Part shown: positions 8,017 to 15,593 of the stretch, piece by piece
Position numbering within the stretch: the first letter of the stretch is position 1
Layout of the letters: every line of letters starts with the position of its first letter
Source of the DNA: JBOHCT01 sp050699055
GTDB taxonomy: Bacteria > Actinomycetota > Actinomycetes > Streptosporangiales > JBOHCT01
Assembly (NCBI GenBank): GCA_050699055.1
Contig: JBOHCT010000045.1
Span: 1-22,134 of the forward strand
Reading direction: 5' to 3'
DNA length: 22,134 nucleotides
Made by a program: the position numbers and the translations under genes
The notes under the pieces: generated by a model
What the model saw: the letters and a program-made list of their open reading frames with translations, nothing else
Told to the model about the DNA's origin: nothing
The model's database searches: none

Positions 8017-9030
8017 TCACGCGTGCGTAGAAGGCGCGGAATTCGGTGTCCTGTTGCGCTGACCTGGCAACTCGCGCGTGACGGGAGATTTCTGGCCGGC
8101 GAGCCTGGCGTCGGCCTCGGAGAGCACATCAGCGCGTACCAGGGCGGCCCGCAGGTCGGCTCGCTCGGCCGGCGACAGCGGGCACAGCGGTGGACGGACC
8201 GCGGCGCGGGACTGCCGGCCGAGCATGACCAGCTGCTCCTTCATCCGCGTGTACATGTCGACCATCGGGTCACGGTAGACGGCGGCGGTCAGCACCTGGA
8301 TCCGCGCGTACGTCGCCTCCGCCGCCCCGCGGTCGCCGGCGCGGACCGCGTTCAGCAGCCCGGCCTGCAGGTCGGCGATCACGCTGCCGTGCCCGGACAG
8401 GACGCCGTCCGCGCCCAGGACGAGGGACGGCAGCAGGTTCGTGCTGAAGCTGCTCAGCACCGACACCGGTCGGTCGAGCCCGCGGACCGCGCGGAGGTTG
8501 CACTCGAAGACCGCGATGTCCAGGCTCCACTCCTTGACCGCGGCGACCGCCTCGATCCCGCAGATCCGGAGCAACGTGTCGACGTCGTACTGCATCCGGG
8601 TCCACGCCGGGTAGACGAACGCGACGATCGGCAGCTCGACGGCCTCGGCGAGCTCGGCGTGGTGCCGATAGGCCATCTCCGGGTACCCCCCGAAGAGCAG
8701 GGCGTTCGGCGGCATGACAAGCAGCGCGTCGGCCCCCTCGGCCTCCGCGTCCCGGGCGAGCTCGATGGCCTGCCGGCTGTTCTCCGCGTAGACGCCCGCG
8801 ACCAGCGGCACCCGTCCCGCCACGACCTCGGCCGCGATCGCGACAGCGCGCCGCCGCTCGTCCCGGTCGAGCGCCGCGACCTCACCGGCGTGCCCGTTGC
8901 AGGTCAGGCCGGTGACCCCGGGCGTCTCGGCGAGCCATTCCAGGTGACGCCGGTACTCCCCGACGTCGATACGCCCGTCCTCGTCGAACGGCAGAATGTT
9001 GGCGGGAACCACCCCGGTCAGCGAGAGCAT
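8017..9030 (-). CDS. DapA/N-acetylneuraminate lyase family aldolase or hydratase
   Basis: A 337-residue TIM-barrel class I aldolase-type enzyme. The Schiff-base lysine is K166 (AAVKEWS) and the partner tyrosine is Y140 (AFVYPAW), both at the usual family positions. The pyruvate-carboxylate loop, GTTGE in true DapA, is NGHAGE here (residues 45-50), so lysine biosynthesis is unlikely and a catabolic aldolase or dehydratase acting on a 2-oxo acid is a better guess. GADGVLSGHGSVIAD (206-220) is the glycine-rich strand near the barrel end. The last 25 residues are polar and extend past the fold. ATG at 9030 has GAGGAG six bases upstream. It is divergent from the acyl-CoA cluster and shares its regulatory region, which suggests co-regulation. 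Its substrate cannot be named. Confidence 0.85.
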   Translation of the reverse strand: MLSLTGVVPANILPFDEDGRIDVGEYRRHLEWLAETPGVTGLTCNGHAGEVAALDRDERRRAVAIAAEVVAGRVPLVAGVYAENSRQAIELARDAEAEGADALLVMPPNALLFGGYPEMAYRHHAELAEAVELPIVAFVYPAWTRMQYDVDTLLRICGIEAVAAVKEWSLDIAVFECNLRAVRGLDRPVSVLSSFSTNLLPSLVLGADGVLSGHGSVIADLQAGLLNAVRAGDRGAAEATYARIQVLTAAVYRDPMVDMYTRMKEQLVMLGRQSRAAVRPPLCPLSPAERADLRAALVRADVLSEADARLAGQKSPVTRELPGQRNRTPNSAPSTHA

Positions 9031-9046
9031 CGCGGCTCCTCGACGC

Positions 9047-9075
9047 TTGACAGCCCATTAATTGTCCAACATTAT
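9047..9075 (+). promoter_or_regulatory. Sigma70-type promoter P1 of the first catabolic unit
   Basis: TTGACA (9047-9052), a 17-base spacer and CATTAT (9070-9075) form a good -35/-10 pair in an otherwise GC-rich region. Transcription would start near 9082. A GTG at 9082 is in frame with the downstream gene and would be leaderless, but GTG 9115 has a proper ribosome-binding site. The same layout recurs at 11312-11340. Confidence 0.6.
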
Positions 9076-9078
9076 GCC
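9057..9078. promoter_or_regulatory. Candidate GntR/FadR-type operator 1
   Basis: ATTAATTGTCCAACATTATG overlaps the P1 spacer and -10. The core TGTCCAACA (9063-9071) is an inverted TGT-N3-ACA; the right half ACATTA matches, in reverse complement, the TAATGT left half of the site at 11326. FadR-subfamily GntR proteins usually bind short GT-N-AC palindromes, and such a regulator is encoded at 19288. Being in the divergent region it could control the DapA-like gene as well. Confidence 0.55.
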
Positions 9079-9114
9079 TGAGTGCTGGCCGCGCTCGGAA
9101 GGGAAGGCCACGAG

Positions 9115-10305
9115 GTGACTGACTTCTCCGGGCACGCGCGGGACCCCGAGGGAGGACCGCTGCGTGGAGTCCGCGTCGTGGACTTCACCACGCTGCTGCC
9201 GGGCCCGCTCGCGACACTGCTGCTCGCCGAGGCGGGGGCGGACGTGATCAAGGTCGAGCGGCCGCCAAGGGGTGACGAGATGCGCTCGTACCCTCCCCGG
9301 TTCGGCTCGACGAGCGCCAACTTCGCGCTGCTCAACCGGGGTAAGCGGAGCGTGGAGGCCGACCTGAAGGACCCCGCCGCGCGGGACCGAGTGCGCCGCC
9401 TGATCGCGGACGCCGACGTCCTCGTGGAGCAGTTCCGGCCCGGGGTCATGGAGCGGCTCGGCCTCGGCTGCGAGGACCTGAGGGAGGCGAACCCGCGCCT
9501 CATCTACTGTTCCATCACCGGCTACGGTCAGCAGGGGCCCCGCGCCCGGCAAGTCGGCCACGACCTGACCTACCTGGCGGAGACCGGCGTGCTCGACCTC
9601 ACCCGCGACGGGACAGGTGCGCCCGTCATACCGCCGGTGCTCATCGCCGACATCGCGGGTGGCGCGTACCCGGCGGTGATGAACATCCTGCTCGCGCTGC
9701 GCCGACGCGACGCGACCGGCGAGGGGACCAGGCTCGACGTCTCGATGGCGGCGAACCTCTTCCCGCTGCAGTACTGGGCGCTCGCGAACGCCGGCGCGGC
9801 CGGCGTCTGGCCGCGGCCGGGTGCTGAGCTCGTGACGGGCGGGAGCCCGCGCTACCGGCTCTACCGGACCGCGGACGGCGCGTGGCTCGCCGCGGCACCG
9901 CTCGAGCAGCACTTCTGGGAACGCTTCTGCGAGCTGCTCGACCTGCCAGAAGGCCTTCGGGACGACGCCACGGCAGCCGAGGCGACGATCGAGGCCGTCG
10001 CGGAGCGGGTGGCCGCCCATGACGCGGCGTACTGGCAGCGACGTCTCGAGGGCCTGGACGTGTGCTGCACCCTGGTCCGTACCCTCGAGGAGGCCGTCGG
10101 CGACCCTCACTTCGCCGAGCGGCTGCGTGGGGCGGGGCAGGTCGCCTCCGGGGACGACGTGATGCCGGCCCTGTCGCTGCCGCTCGACCCGTCGATGCGG
10201 GAGCCGACCTCAGTCGCCCCGCCCCCAGAGCTCGGCGAGCACACCTCGTTGCTGGAGGGGCTGCTGGACGAGGGTCGCGGAGACGGGCCGAGGAAGGAAC
10301 GGTAA
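9115..10305 (+). CDS. CaiB/BaiF family protein resembling alpha-methylacyl-CoA racemase
   Basis: A 396-residue class III CoA-transferase superfamily member. The N-terminal block LRGVRVVDFTTLLPGPLA and ADVIKVERP (43-50) are the CoA-binding Rossmann signature. At 148-150 it reads GHD rather than GYD, and D179 (LIADIAGG) lies exactly 30 residues after H149. That is the His-Asp pair and spacing used by alpha-methylacyl-CoA racemases, so I favour a 2-methylacyl-CoA (or equivalent) epimerase over a transferase. D150 sits where CoA-transferases have their catalytic Asp, so transferase activity is not excluded. GTG 9115 is chosen for the GGAAGGGAAGG seven bases upstream; GTG 9082 is an in-frame alternative. 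It is first in the P1 transcript and is followed two bases later by the oxidoreductase. Confidence 0.85.
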   Translation: MTDFSGHARDPEGGPLRGVRVVDFTTLLPGPLATLLLAEAGADVIKVERPPRGDEMRSYPPRFGSTSANFALLNRGKRSVEADLKDPAARDRVRRLIADADVLVEQFRPGVMERLGLGCEDLREANPRLIYCSITGYGQQGPRARQVGHDLTYLAETGVLDLTRDGTGAPVIPPVLIADIAGGAYPAVMNILLALRRRDATGEGTRLDVSMAANLFPLQYWALANAGAAGVWPRPGAELVTGGSPRYRLYRTADGAWLAAAPLEQHFWERFCELLDLPEGLRDDATAAEATIEAVAERVAAHDAAYWQRRLEGLDVCCTLVRTLEEAVGDPHFAERLRGAGQVASGDDVMPALSLPLDPSMREPTSVAPPPELGEHTSLLEGLLDEGRGDGPRKER

Positions 10306-10307
10306 CG

Positions 10308-11282
10308 GTGCGCGCGGTCGTCGCCCACGCTTTCGGATCGCCGGCAGACCTCTCGGTCGAGGAGATGGATCCGCCCGTCCCCAGACGTGACGAGGTGGTC
10401 ATCGACGTGCGGGCCGCGGGGGTCAACTACCCCGACCTGCTCGTCGTCGACGGCTCCTACCAGAACCTGCCGCCGCTGCCGTTCACCCCCGGCAAGGAGG
10501 TCGCGGGCACCGTCACCAGGACCGGCTCCGATGTGACCCGGCCGCGGGTCGGCGACCGGGTGCTCGCGCAGATGGAGTACGGCGGCTACCGCGAGGTCGC
10601 GTCCGCGCCGGCGGCCGCCTGCGTCGCGCTGCCTGAGGCGATGCCGTACCCGGAGGCCGCGGGCTTCGGGCTCGTGCACCTCACCGCCCACGCGGCGCTG
10701 GTGCGGCGGGCCGGACTGCGCCCCGGCGAGACGGTGCTCGTGACGGGGGCGAGCGGCGCTGTCGGTACGGCGGCCGTGCAGCTCGCGAAGGCCCTCGGCG
10801 CGACGGTCATCGCCGCCGCCCGGGACGCCTCCGGCCGGGACGGGGCGCTCTCGTACGGCGCCGACCACGCGGTCAGGGCCGACCCGGGGACGATGCGCGA
10901 CGAGGTCCGGACGCTCACCGGGGGACGCGGCGCGGACGTCGTGCTCGAGACCGTGGGCGGCGGGGTGTTCGACGCGTCGCTGCGCTGCGTCGCATGGGAA
11001 GGCCGCCTCGTCGTCGTCGGGTTCGCCGCGGGCGACATCCCGACCGTTCGGGTGGGTTACCTGCTCGTCAAGAACATCGGCCTGCTGGGGCTGCAGGTGA
11101 GCGACTATCGCGACCGTCAGCCGGAGGCCGCGAGGGCCGCCCTCGCGCAGATGCTGGAGATGTACCAGGCAGGGCTGCTTCGGGTCGCCGTGTCGCGGAC
11201 GTACCCGCTGGAGGACGCCCCCGAGGCACTCGCGCGCGTACGGACGGGCGGCCTCGCGGGACGCGTGGTGCTCGTTTCGTGA
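10308..11282 (+). CDS. Zinc-independent NADPH:quinone oxidoreductase-like MDR enzyme
   Basis: A 324-residue medium-chain dehydrogenase/reductase of the quinone oxidoreductase group. The N-terminal GroES-like domain contains GVNYPDLLVVDGSYQNLPPL (38-57) and PGKEVAGTV; the nucleotide-binding domain contains VTGASGAVGTAAVQLAKALG (145-164). The cysteine and histidine ligands of zinc alcohol dehydrogenases are absent. Such enzymes reduce quinones or the double bond of enones and enoyl thioesters with NADPH; which applies here is unknown, but in an acyl-CoA cluster an enoyl/enone reductase role is reasonable. GTG 10308 has AGGAAGGA upstream and follows the racemase-like gene by two bases. A 145-base gap with its own promoter separates it from the next gene. 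Confidence 0.85.
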   Translation: MRAVVAHAFGSPADLSVEEMDPPVPRRDEVVIDVRAAGVNYPDLLVVDGSYQNLPPLPFTPGKEVAGTVTRTGSDVTRPRVGDRVLAQMEYGGYREVASAPAAACVALPEAMPYPEAAGFGLVHLTAHAALVRRAGLRPGETVLVTGASGAVGTAAVQLAKALGATVIAAARDASGRDGALSYGADHAVRADPGTMRDEVRTLTGGRGADVVLETVGGGVFDASLRCVAWEGRLVVVGFAAGDIPTVRVGYLLVKNIGLLGLQVSDYRDRQPEAARAALAQMLEMYQAGLLRVAVSRTYPLEDAPEALARVRTGGLAGRVVLVS

Positions 11283-11311
11283 CTGTGGGTGATCAACCCT
11301 CGTCCTGCGCC

Positions 11312-11340
11312 TTGACGTCGAGATTAATGTCTGACAGTAT
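11312..11340 (+). promoter_or_regulatory. Sigma70-type promoter P2 of the main catabolic operon
   Basis: TTGACG (11312-11317), a 17-base spacer and CAGTAT (11335-11340) lie in the 145-base gap before the second CaiB/BaiF gene. The arrangement copies P1, including the position of the TGTCNNACA element. A transcript from here would have a leader of about 80 bases before ATG 11428. Confidence 0.55.
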
Positions 11341-11343
11341 CCG
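11323..11343. promoter_or_regulatory. Candidate GntR/FadR-type operator 2
   Basis: The core TGTCTGACA (11328-11336) sits in TAATGTCTGACAGTA (11326-11340), a near-perfect 6-3-6 inverted repeat with five of six pairs. It overlaps the -10 of P2 in the same register as operator 1, and both are flanked by ATTAA on the left and TAT on the right. Such placement would allow steric repression. Confidence 0.55.
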
Positions 11344-11427
11344 TCCGTCGAAGGACTGACAGAAGCCAAGGGAGCGGTCCGCATCTGGGGCGGCCCGCCC
11401 CGGCCTTGGAAGAGCGATGCGCAGGTC

Positions 11428-12753
11428 ATGAGTCTTGCCGAGGGCCAGACCCACGAGCAGGGGGCCAGGGAGCCGGTACGGCCCGGTGTCGCGCGGGCCG
11501 CGGGCGACTCGGGACAACCGGACGATCCGCCGCTCGCGGGGGTGCGGGTCGTGGACTTGTCGACCTCCTACGCGGGACCGACCGCGACGATGTACCTGGC
11601 CGACATGGGCGCCGAGGTCATCAAGGTGGAGCGGCCGGGCGACGGCGACGACGCGCGTTCGTGGGGGCCGCCTTTCGTGGGCTCGGACTCCGCGTGGTTT
11701 CATTCCGCGAACAGAGGCAAACGCAGCATCGCGATCAACCTGCGCAGCGTAGGCGGGCAGCGGGTGCTCGGGCGCATGCTGGAGCGGGCCGACGTCTTTG
11801 TCGAGAACCTCAACCCCGCCAAGCTGGAGTCGCTCGGACTCGACCCTGAAGCGGTACGGCGCCGCTATCCACGCGTCATCTACTGCGCGATTTCCGGCTT
11901 TGGGCTGACCGGACCCGACTCCGAGCTGGCTGGCTACGACCTCGTCGCCCAGGCCCGCTCCGGCCTGATGAGTGTCACGGGGCAGCGGGGCGGCGCGCCC
12001 CAGCGCGTCAGCACCGCACTGTCCGACATCGTCACCGGCCTGGTCGCGGCGTTCGCCGTGACGGCCGCGCTGCGTCGGCAGGAGCGCACCGGCGAAGGCG
12101 AGGTCGTCGACGCTTCCCTGTTCGACGCCGATCTCGCACTGATGGCCCCCCGCATCGCCAGCTACCTGGCCGGGGAACCCGAACCCCGGCCGAGCGGCGG
12201 CACCGACTCGGTACTCGCCGTGTACCAGCCGTTCGAAACCGTCGACCGTCCGATCGTGGTGGCTATCGGCAACGACGCGATCTGGCGGCGGTTCTGCTCG
12301 GCCGTCGGGGTGGCGGAGCTCGCGGCCGATCCCGAGCTCGCCGACAACGCGGGACGGCGTGCGGCACGCGCCAGGATCATTCCGCGCGTCGCCGAGCGCC
12401 TTCGGAGCCGCACCGCGAGCCAGTGGCTGCGCACGCTCGCCGACGCTGCCGTACCCGCCGCGCCGATACAGACCCTGTCCGAGGTGGTGGCGGACCCCCA
12501 GGTCGGCGCCCGCCGCGTGATCCGCGATCTTCCCGGTGCGGATGGCGCGCGCCCGCGGGTCGTCGCGAGTCCCTGGCGGTTCGCCGGCGCGAACGGGGGA
12601 GCAAGGTCGTCGGTCGGGTCGTCGGCCGAGGCTGTCGGCGCGGACACCGTCGACATCCTGCGCGCCCATGGCTTCTCCGCCGACGCGATCGACGGCCTGC
12701 TCGCGAGCGGCGCCGTAGCGGGCGCGAACCGCGAGGAGGACGGCCCACGATGA
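11428..12753 (+). CDS. CaiB/BaiF class III CoA-transferase
   Basis: A 441-residue class III CoA-transferase that would move CoA from a donor thioester to a free carboxylic acid. AGVRVVDLSTSYAGPTAT (37-54), GAEVIKVERPGDGDD (61-75) and NRGKRSIAINL match the family. The catalytic Asp is D171 in AGYDLVAQARSGLMSVTG, the form typical of true transferases, unlike the GHD of the first CaiB/BaiF protein. The N-terminus is about 30 residues longer than usual and low in complexity; ATG 11428 has only a distant GGAAGAG, so the start is uncertain. Its stop overlaps the next start (ATGA). It probably supplies the CoA ester for the pathway, since no acyl-CoA ligase is seen in the window. Confidence 0.87.
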   Translation: MSLAEGQTHEQGAREPVRPGVARAAGDSGQPDDPPLAGVRVVDLSTSYAGPTATMYLADMGAEVIKVERPGDGDDARSWGPPFVGSDSAWFHSANRGKRSIAINLRSVGGQRVLGRMLERADVFVENLNPAKLESLGLDPEAVRRRYPRVIYCAISGFGLTGPDSELAGYDLVAQARSGLMSVTGQRGGAPQRVSTALSDIVTGLVAAFAVTAALRRQERTGEGEVVDASLFDADLALMAPRIASYLAGEPEPRPSGGTDSVLAVYQPFETVDRPIVVAIGNDAIWRRFCSAVGVAELAADPELADNAGRRAARARIIPRVAERLRSRTASQWLRTLADAAVPAAPIQTLSEVVADPQVGARRVIRDLPGADGARPRVVASPWRFAGANGGARSSVGSSAEAVGADTVDILRAHGFSADAIDGLLASGAVAGANREEDGPR

Positions 12754-13559
12754 CCGCGCCCACGGCCGGCGAGACGTCCGGCCCGCTCGCCACGGACCGG
12801 GACGGCTCGCTGCTGCGAGTGGTCCTCGACCGCCCGGCCGTGCACAACGCGCTGAGCGGGGAGCTTCTCGGCGCGCTCGGCGCGACGCTGCGCGCGGCCG
12901 CCGGGGATACCTCGGTCCGCGTCGTCGTCCTGAGCGGAGCGGGCGACAGGGCGTTCTCCGCCGGCGCTGACCTCGATGAGCTGGCCGGTCTGTCCGCCGG
13001 CGCGGCACGGACGGTCCTGCGGCGCGGCCAGGATGTGCTGTGGCAGCTGGAACACATGCCGGTACCGGTGATCGCCGCGGTGGATGGCCTCGCGTTGGGC
13101 GGTGGCTTCGAGCTCGCACTCGCCTGCTCGTTCGTGGTCGCGTCGACCTCCGCGAGGTTCGGCTTCCCGGAGACCGGTCTCGGACTCATGCCTGGGTACG
13201 GCGGCACGCAGCGGCTGCCACGTCTGGTCGGCCGCGGCCCGGCCCTGCACCTCATGCTCACGGGAGCGCGGATGGGCGCCGAGCGCGCTCACCAGCTCGG
13301 TCTGGTGGCCGTGCCCCCGATGTCACCGGCAGAGCTGCCCGGGGCAGCCGACGAGATCGCGCGCCGGGTCGCCTCCCGCGGGCCTCGCGCGAACCGCCAG
13401 GTCCTCGAGGCGGTCTCGGCGGGCTCCGAGGCCTCGCTCGACACCGCGCTCCGGCTCGAGTCGACACTCGCCGCGCTCGCGATCGCGTCCCCCGAGGGGG
13501 CCGAGGGCGTCAGCGCGTTCCGCGAACGCCGCGACCCGACGTTCGAGGACAGCGAGTGA
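12750..13559 (+). CDS. Enoyl-CoA hydratase/isomerase family protein (crotonase fold)
   Basis: A 269-residue crotonase. The oxyanion-hole segments AFSAGADLDEL (68-78) and ALGGGFELALAC (115-126) are present. Both catalytic glutamates of true enoyl-CoA hydratases are found, E121 in GGFELA and E141 in FPETGLG, followed by PGYGGTQRLPRLVGR. This supports syn-hydration of a 2-enoyl-CoA to the 3-hydroxyacyl-CoA. ATG 12750 overlaps the stop of the CoA-transferase and has GAGGAGGA upstream. Given the ring-opening crotonase downstream, the substrate may be a cyclic 1-ene-carboxyl-CoA as for BadK, but nothing in this protein proves it. Confidence 0.9.
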   Translation: MTAPTAGETSGPLATDRDGSLLRVVLDRPAVHNALSGELLGALGATLRAAAGDTSVRVVVLSGAGDRAFSAGADLDELAGLSAGAARTVLRRGQDVLWQLEHMPVPVIAAVDGLALGGGFELALACSFVVASTSARFGFPETGLGLMPGYGGTQRLPRLVGRGPALHLMLTGARMGAERAHQLGLVAVPPMSPAELPGAADEIARRVASRGPRANRQVLEAVSAGSEASLDTALRLESTLAALAIASPEGAEGVSAFRERRDPTFEDSE

Positions 13560-14785
13560 CTGCGCGTTTGACTGCGCGCCCGCCCGACGAACGCCTGGTC
13601 GACCGCTTGCTCGGTCCCGCGGAGCACGCGCTGCGCGCCCGGGTACGCGCGGTCGTCGATGAGCACGTCGCCCCCCGCGCCGCCGAGGCCGACCGAACGG
13701 CGGCGTTCGCGGGTGACAGCTACCAGGCGCTCGCCGGCGCTGGCCTGGCCGGCCTGCTGTTCCCCGCTCAGTACGGCGGCCAGGACGCGTCCACCCTCGG
13801 CTACGCGATGGCGATGGAGGAGATCGCGTGCGCCTGCGGCGCCACGTCGTTGATCTACATGACCCAGACCCACGCCGGCTACCCGATCCTGCTGGCCGGA
13901 ACGGAGGAGCAGCGGCGCCGCTTCCTGCCGGGACTGTGCACGGGACGGTCGTACGGGTCGCTCGCGATCACCGAGCCGAGCGCCGGCTCGGACGCCGCGG
14001 CACTGCGGACCCGCGCCCGCAGGGAGGACGACGGTTACGTCCTCGACGGGGCGAAGACGTTCATCACCACCGGCGACCGCGCCGACGTCATCGTCTGTTT
14101 CGCGACGGTGGACAGGGGGGCGGGACGGGACGGCATCACGGTCTTCGTCATCCCAGGGGATGCCCCGGGTCTCACTCGAGGCCGGGTGCTGCGCAAGATG
14201 GGCATGCACGGCTCGTCCACGGCCGAGCTGTTCTTCGACGGCGTACGGCTGCCGGCCGACGCCCGGCTGGGGCCGGAGCGCGGCGGTTGGGAGCTGCTCA
14301 CCCGCTCGGTGGTGAAGTCCAGGATCAGCGCCGCGGCCCAGGGGATCGGGCTCGCCCGGGGCGCGTACGCGGCCGCGGTCGGCTGGGCGAAGCGATCAGG
14401 AGTGCTCGACCGGGACGGGGACCAGCGTGGCCAGTTCAAGCTCGCCGAGCTGCGCAGCCGTGTCCTCACCGGGAGGCTGCTGCTGTACGGTGCGGCCGCT
14501 GCCGTGGACGAGGATGGCCGTGGTGAGGAGCTGGACGCCGACGTGTCGATGATGAAGCTCACCTGCACAAACCTTGGCATGGCCGTGGCGACGGAGGTGG
14601 CGGAGCTGCTCGGCCCGCGGGGCGATCTCGCAGAGTCCCAGGCGGAGCGCTACCTCAGGGACGCCAAGGTGACGCAGATCTACGACGGGACCAACGAGGT
14701 GCAGCGTCTGCTCATCGCGCGCGATATCGCGCGGGGGGCAGGCGAAGGCGACGGGGTGGCGGCGGTCTCCGGGGGGCACGCGTGA
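13556..14785 (+). CDS. Acyl-CoA dehydrogenase with Asp at the catalytic Glu position
   Basis: A 409-residue FAD-dependent acyl-CoA dehydrogenase for alpha,beta-desaturation. LAITEPSAGSD (136-146) and FITTGDRAD (169-177) bind FAD and substrate; LRKMGMHGSSTAELFFDGVR is the middle-domain end; YLRDAKVTQIYDGTNEVQRL (366-385) is the C-terminal signature. The usual catalytic base is the Glu of YEGTNE; here it is D377 (codon GAC), a shorter acid that may indicate an unusual substrate. It starts at GTG 13556, overlapping the hydratase stop as GTGA, with GAGGAC upstream. A longer frame upstream is only overlap with the hydratase gene. It is probably the first beta-oxidation-type step of this operon. 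Confidence 0.9.
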   Translation: MTARLTARPPDERLVDRLLGPAEHALRARVRAVVDEHVAPRAAEADRTAAFAGDSYQALAGAGLAGLLFPAQYGGQDASTLGYAMAMEEIACACGATSLIYMTQTHAGYPILLAGTEEQRRRFLPGLCTGRSYGSLAITEPSAGSDAAALRTRARREDDGYVLDGAKTFITTGDRADVIVCFATVDRGAGRDGITVFVIPGDAPGLTRGRVLRKMGMHGSSTAELFFDGVRLPADARLGPERGGWELLTRSVVKSRISAAAQGIGLARGAYAAAVGWAKRSGVLDRDGDQRGQFKLAELRSRVLTGRLLLYGAAAAVDEDGRGEELDADVSMMKLTCTNLGMAVATEVAELLGPRGDLAESQAERYLRDAKVTQIYDGTNEVQRLLIARDIARGAGEGDGVAAVSGGHA

Positions 14786-15549
14786 CCGAGCCGTCCGCGA
14801 CGGCCCTGGAAGGCCGCGCCGCCGTGGTGACGGGTGGCGGGCGCGGACTGGGCCGGTCGCTCGCCCTCGCCCTGGCCGACGCCGGCGCGGCGGTCGCGGT
14901 AGCCGGGCGGGACGCGGCGTCCCTGGACACGACAGTGAAGGAGATCAGCGACCGCGGTCGGTGGGCACTCGCCGTCCCCACCGACGTCACGGACGGCCAG
15001 GCGGTCGAGCGGCTGATCGACACGGCCGTACGGGAGCTCGGCCGGCTGGACGTCCTCGTCAACAACGCTGGCGTGCTGCACGGCGCCGACTTGATCGACA
15101 CCACCGACGAGCAGTGGGACACGGTCGTCGACACGAACCTGCGCGGCACGTTCCTCGCCACCCGGGCGGCCGGACGCCACCTGACCCGCCAAGGCTCGGG
15201 CAAGGTCATCAACGTCTCCTCCAACTTCGCGTTCATCGGCGTGCCGCGGTTCGCGTCCTACTGCGCCTCCAAGGGCGCGATCGTCGCGTTCACCAAGGCG
15301 ATGGCGGTGGAGTGGGCGCCGTTCGGCGTACAGGTCAACGCGCTCGCTCCCGGTTACTTCGGCACCGACATGAACGCCGGCGCCCGCGACGACCCGGCCC
15401 TGGGCGAGCGCATCGTCCGGCAGATCCCGGCACGTCGCCTGGGTGAGCCGGACGAGCTGCGCGGGTGGGTCGTGCTGCTCGCGTCCCCCGCGTCCGACTT
15501 CATGACGGGAGCAACGATCGTAATCGACGGAGGGCAGCTGGCGCGATGA
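14782..15549 (+). CDS. Short-chain dehydrogenase/reductase (FabG/BadH-like)
   Basis: A 255-residue classical SDR. The cofactor loop is TGGGRGLG (17-24), the NNAG motif is at 94-97 and the catalytic residues are S147, Y160 and K164 (YCASK). LAPGYFGTDMN and the C-terminal ITGA-type loop (FMTGATIVIDGG) complete the family pattern. It overlaps the acyl-CoA dehydrogenase stop by GTGA. BadH, which oxidises 2-hydroxycyclohexanecarboxyl-CoA, is also an SDR of this size, so a role as the hydroxyacyl-CoA dehydrogenase for a cyclic intermediate fits the context. By sequence it could equally be a gluconate-5-dehydrogenase-like or FabG-like enzyme. Confidence 0.88.
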   Translation: MTEPSATALEGRAAVVTGGGRGLGRSLALALADAGAAVAVAGRDAASLDTTVKEISDRGRWALAVPTDVTDGQAVERLIDTAVRELGRLDVLVNNAGVLHGADLIDTTDEQWDTVVDTNLRGTFLATRAAGRHLTRQGSGKVINVSSNFAFIGVPRFASYCASKGAIVAFTKAMAVEWAPFGVQVNALAPGYFGTDMNAGARDDPALGERIVRQIPARRLGEPDELRGWVVLLASPASDFMTGATIVIDGGQLAR

Positions 15550-15593
15550 CCGTCCACACAGCACCGCTACCAGACAGCGTGAGGTGATCGGGC

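Noticed and set aside
8017..9030. Calling the DapA-like gene dapA of lysine synthesis
   Set aside because: The GTTGE loop is replaced by NGHAGE and the neighbours are catabolic.
13040..13555. Upstream extension of the acyl-CoA dehydrogenase frame by 172 codons
   Set aside because: It overlaps the well-supported hydratase gene in another frame and is Arg-rich; GTG 13556 gives a family-length protein.
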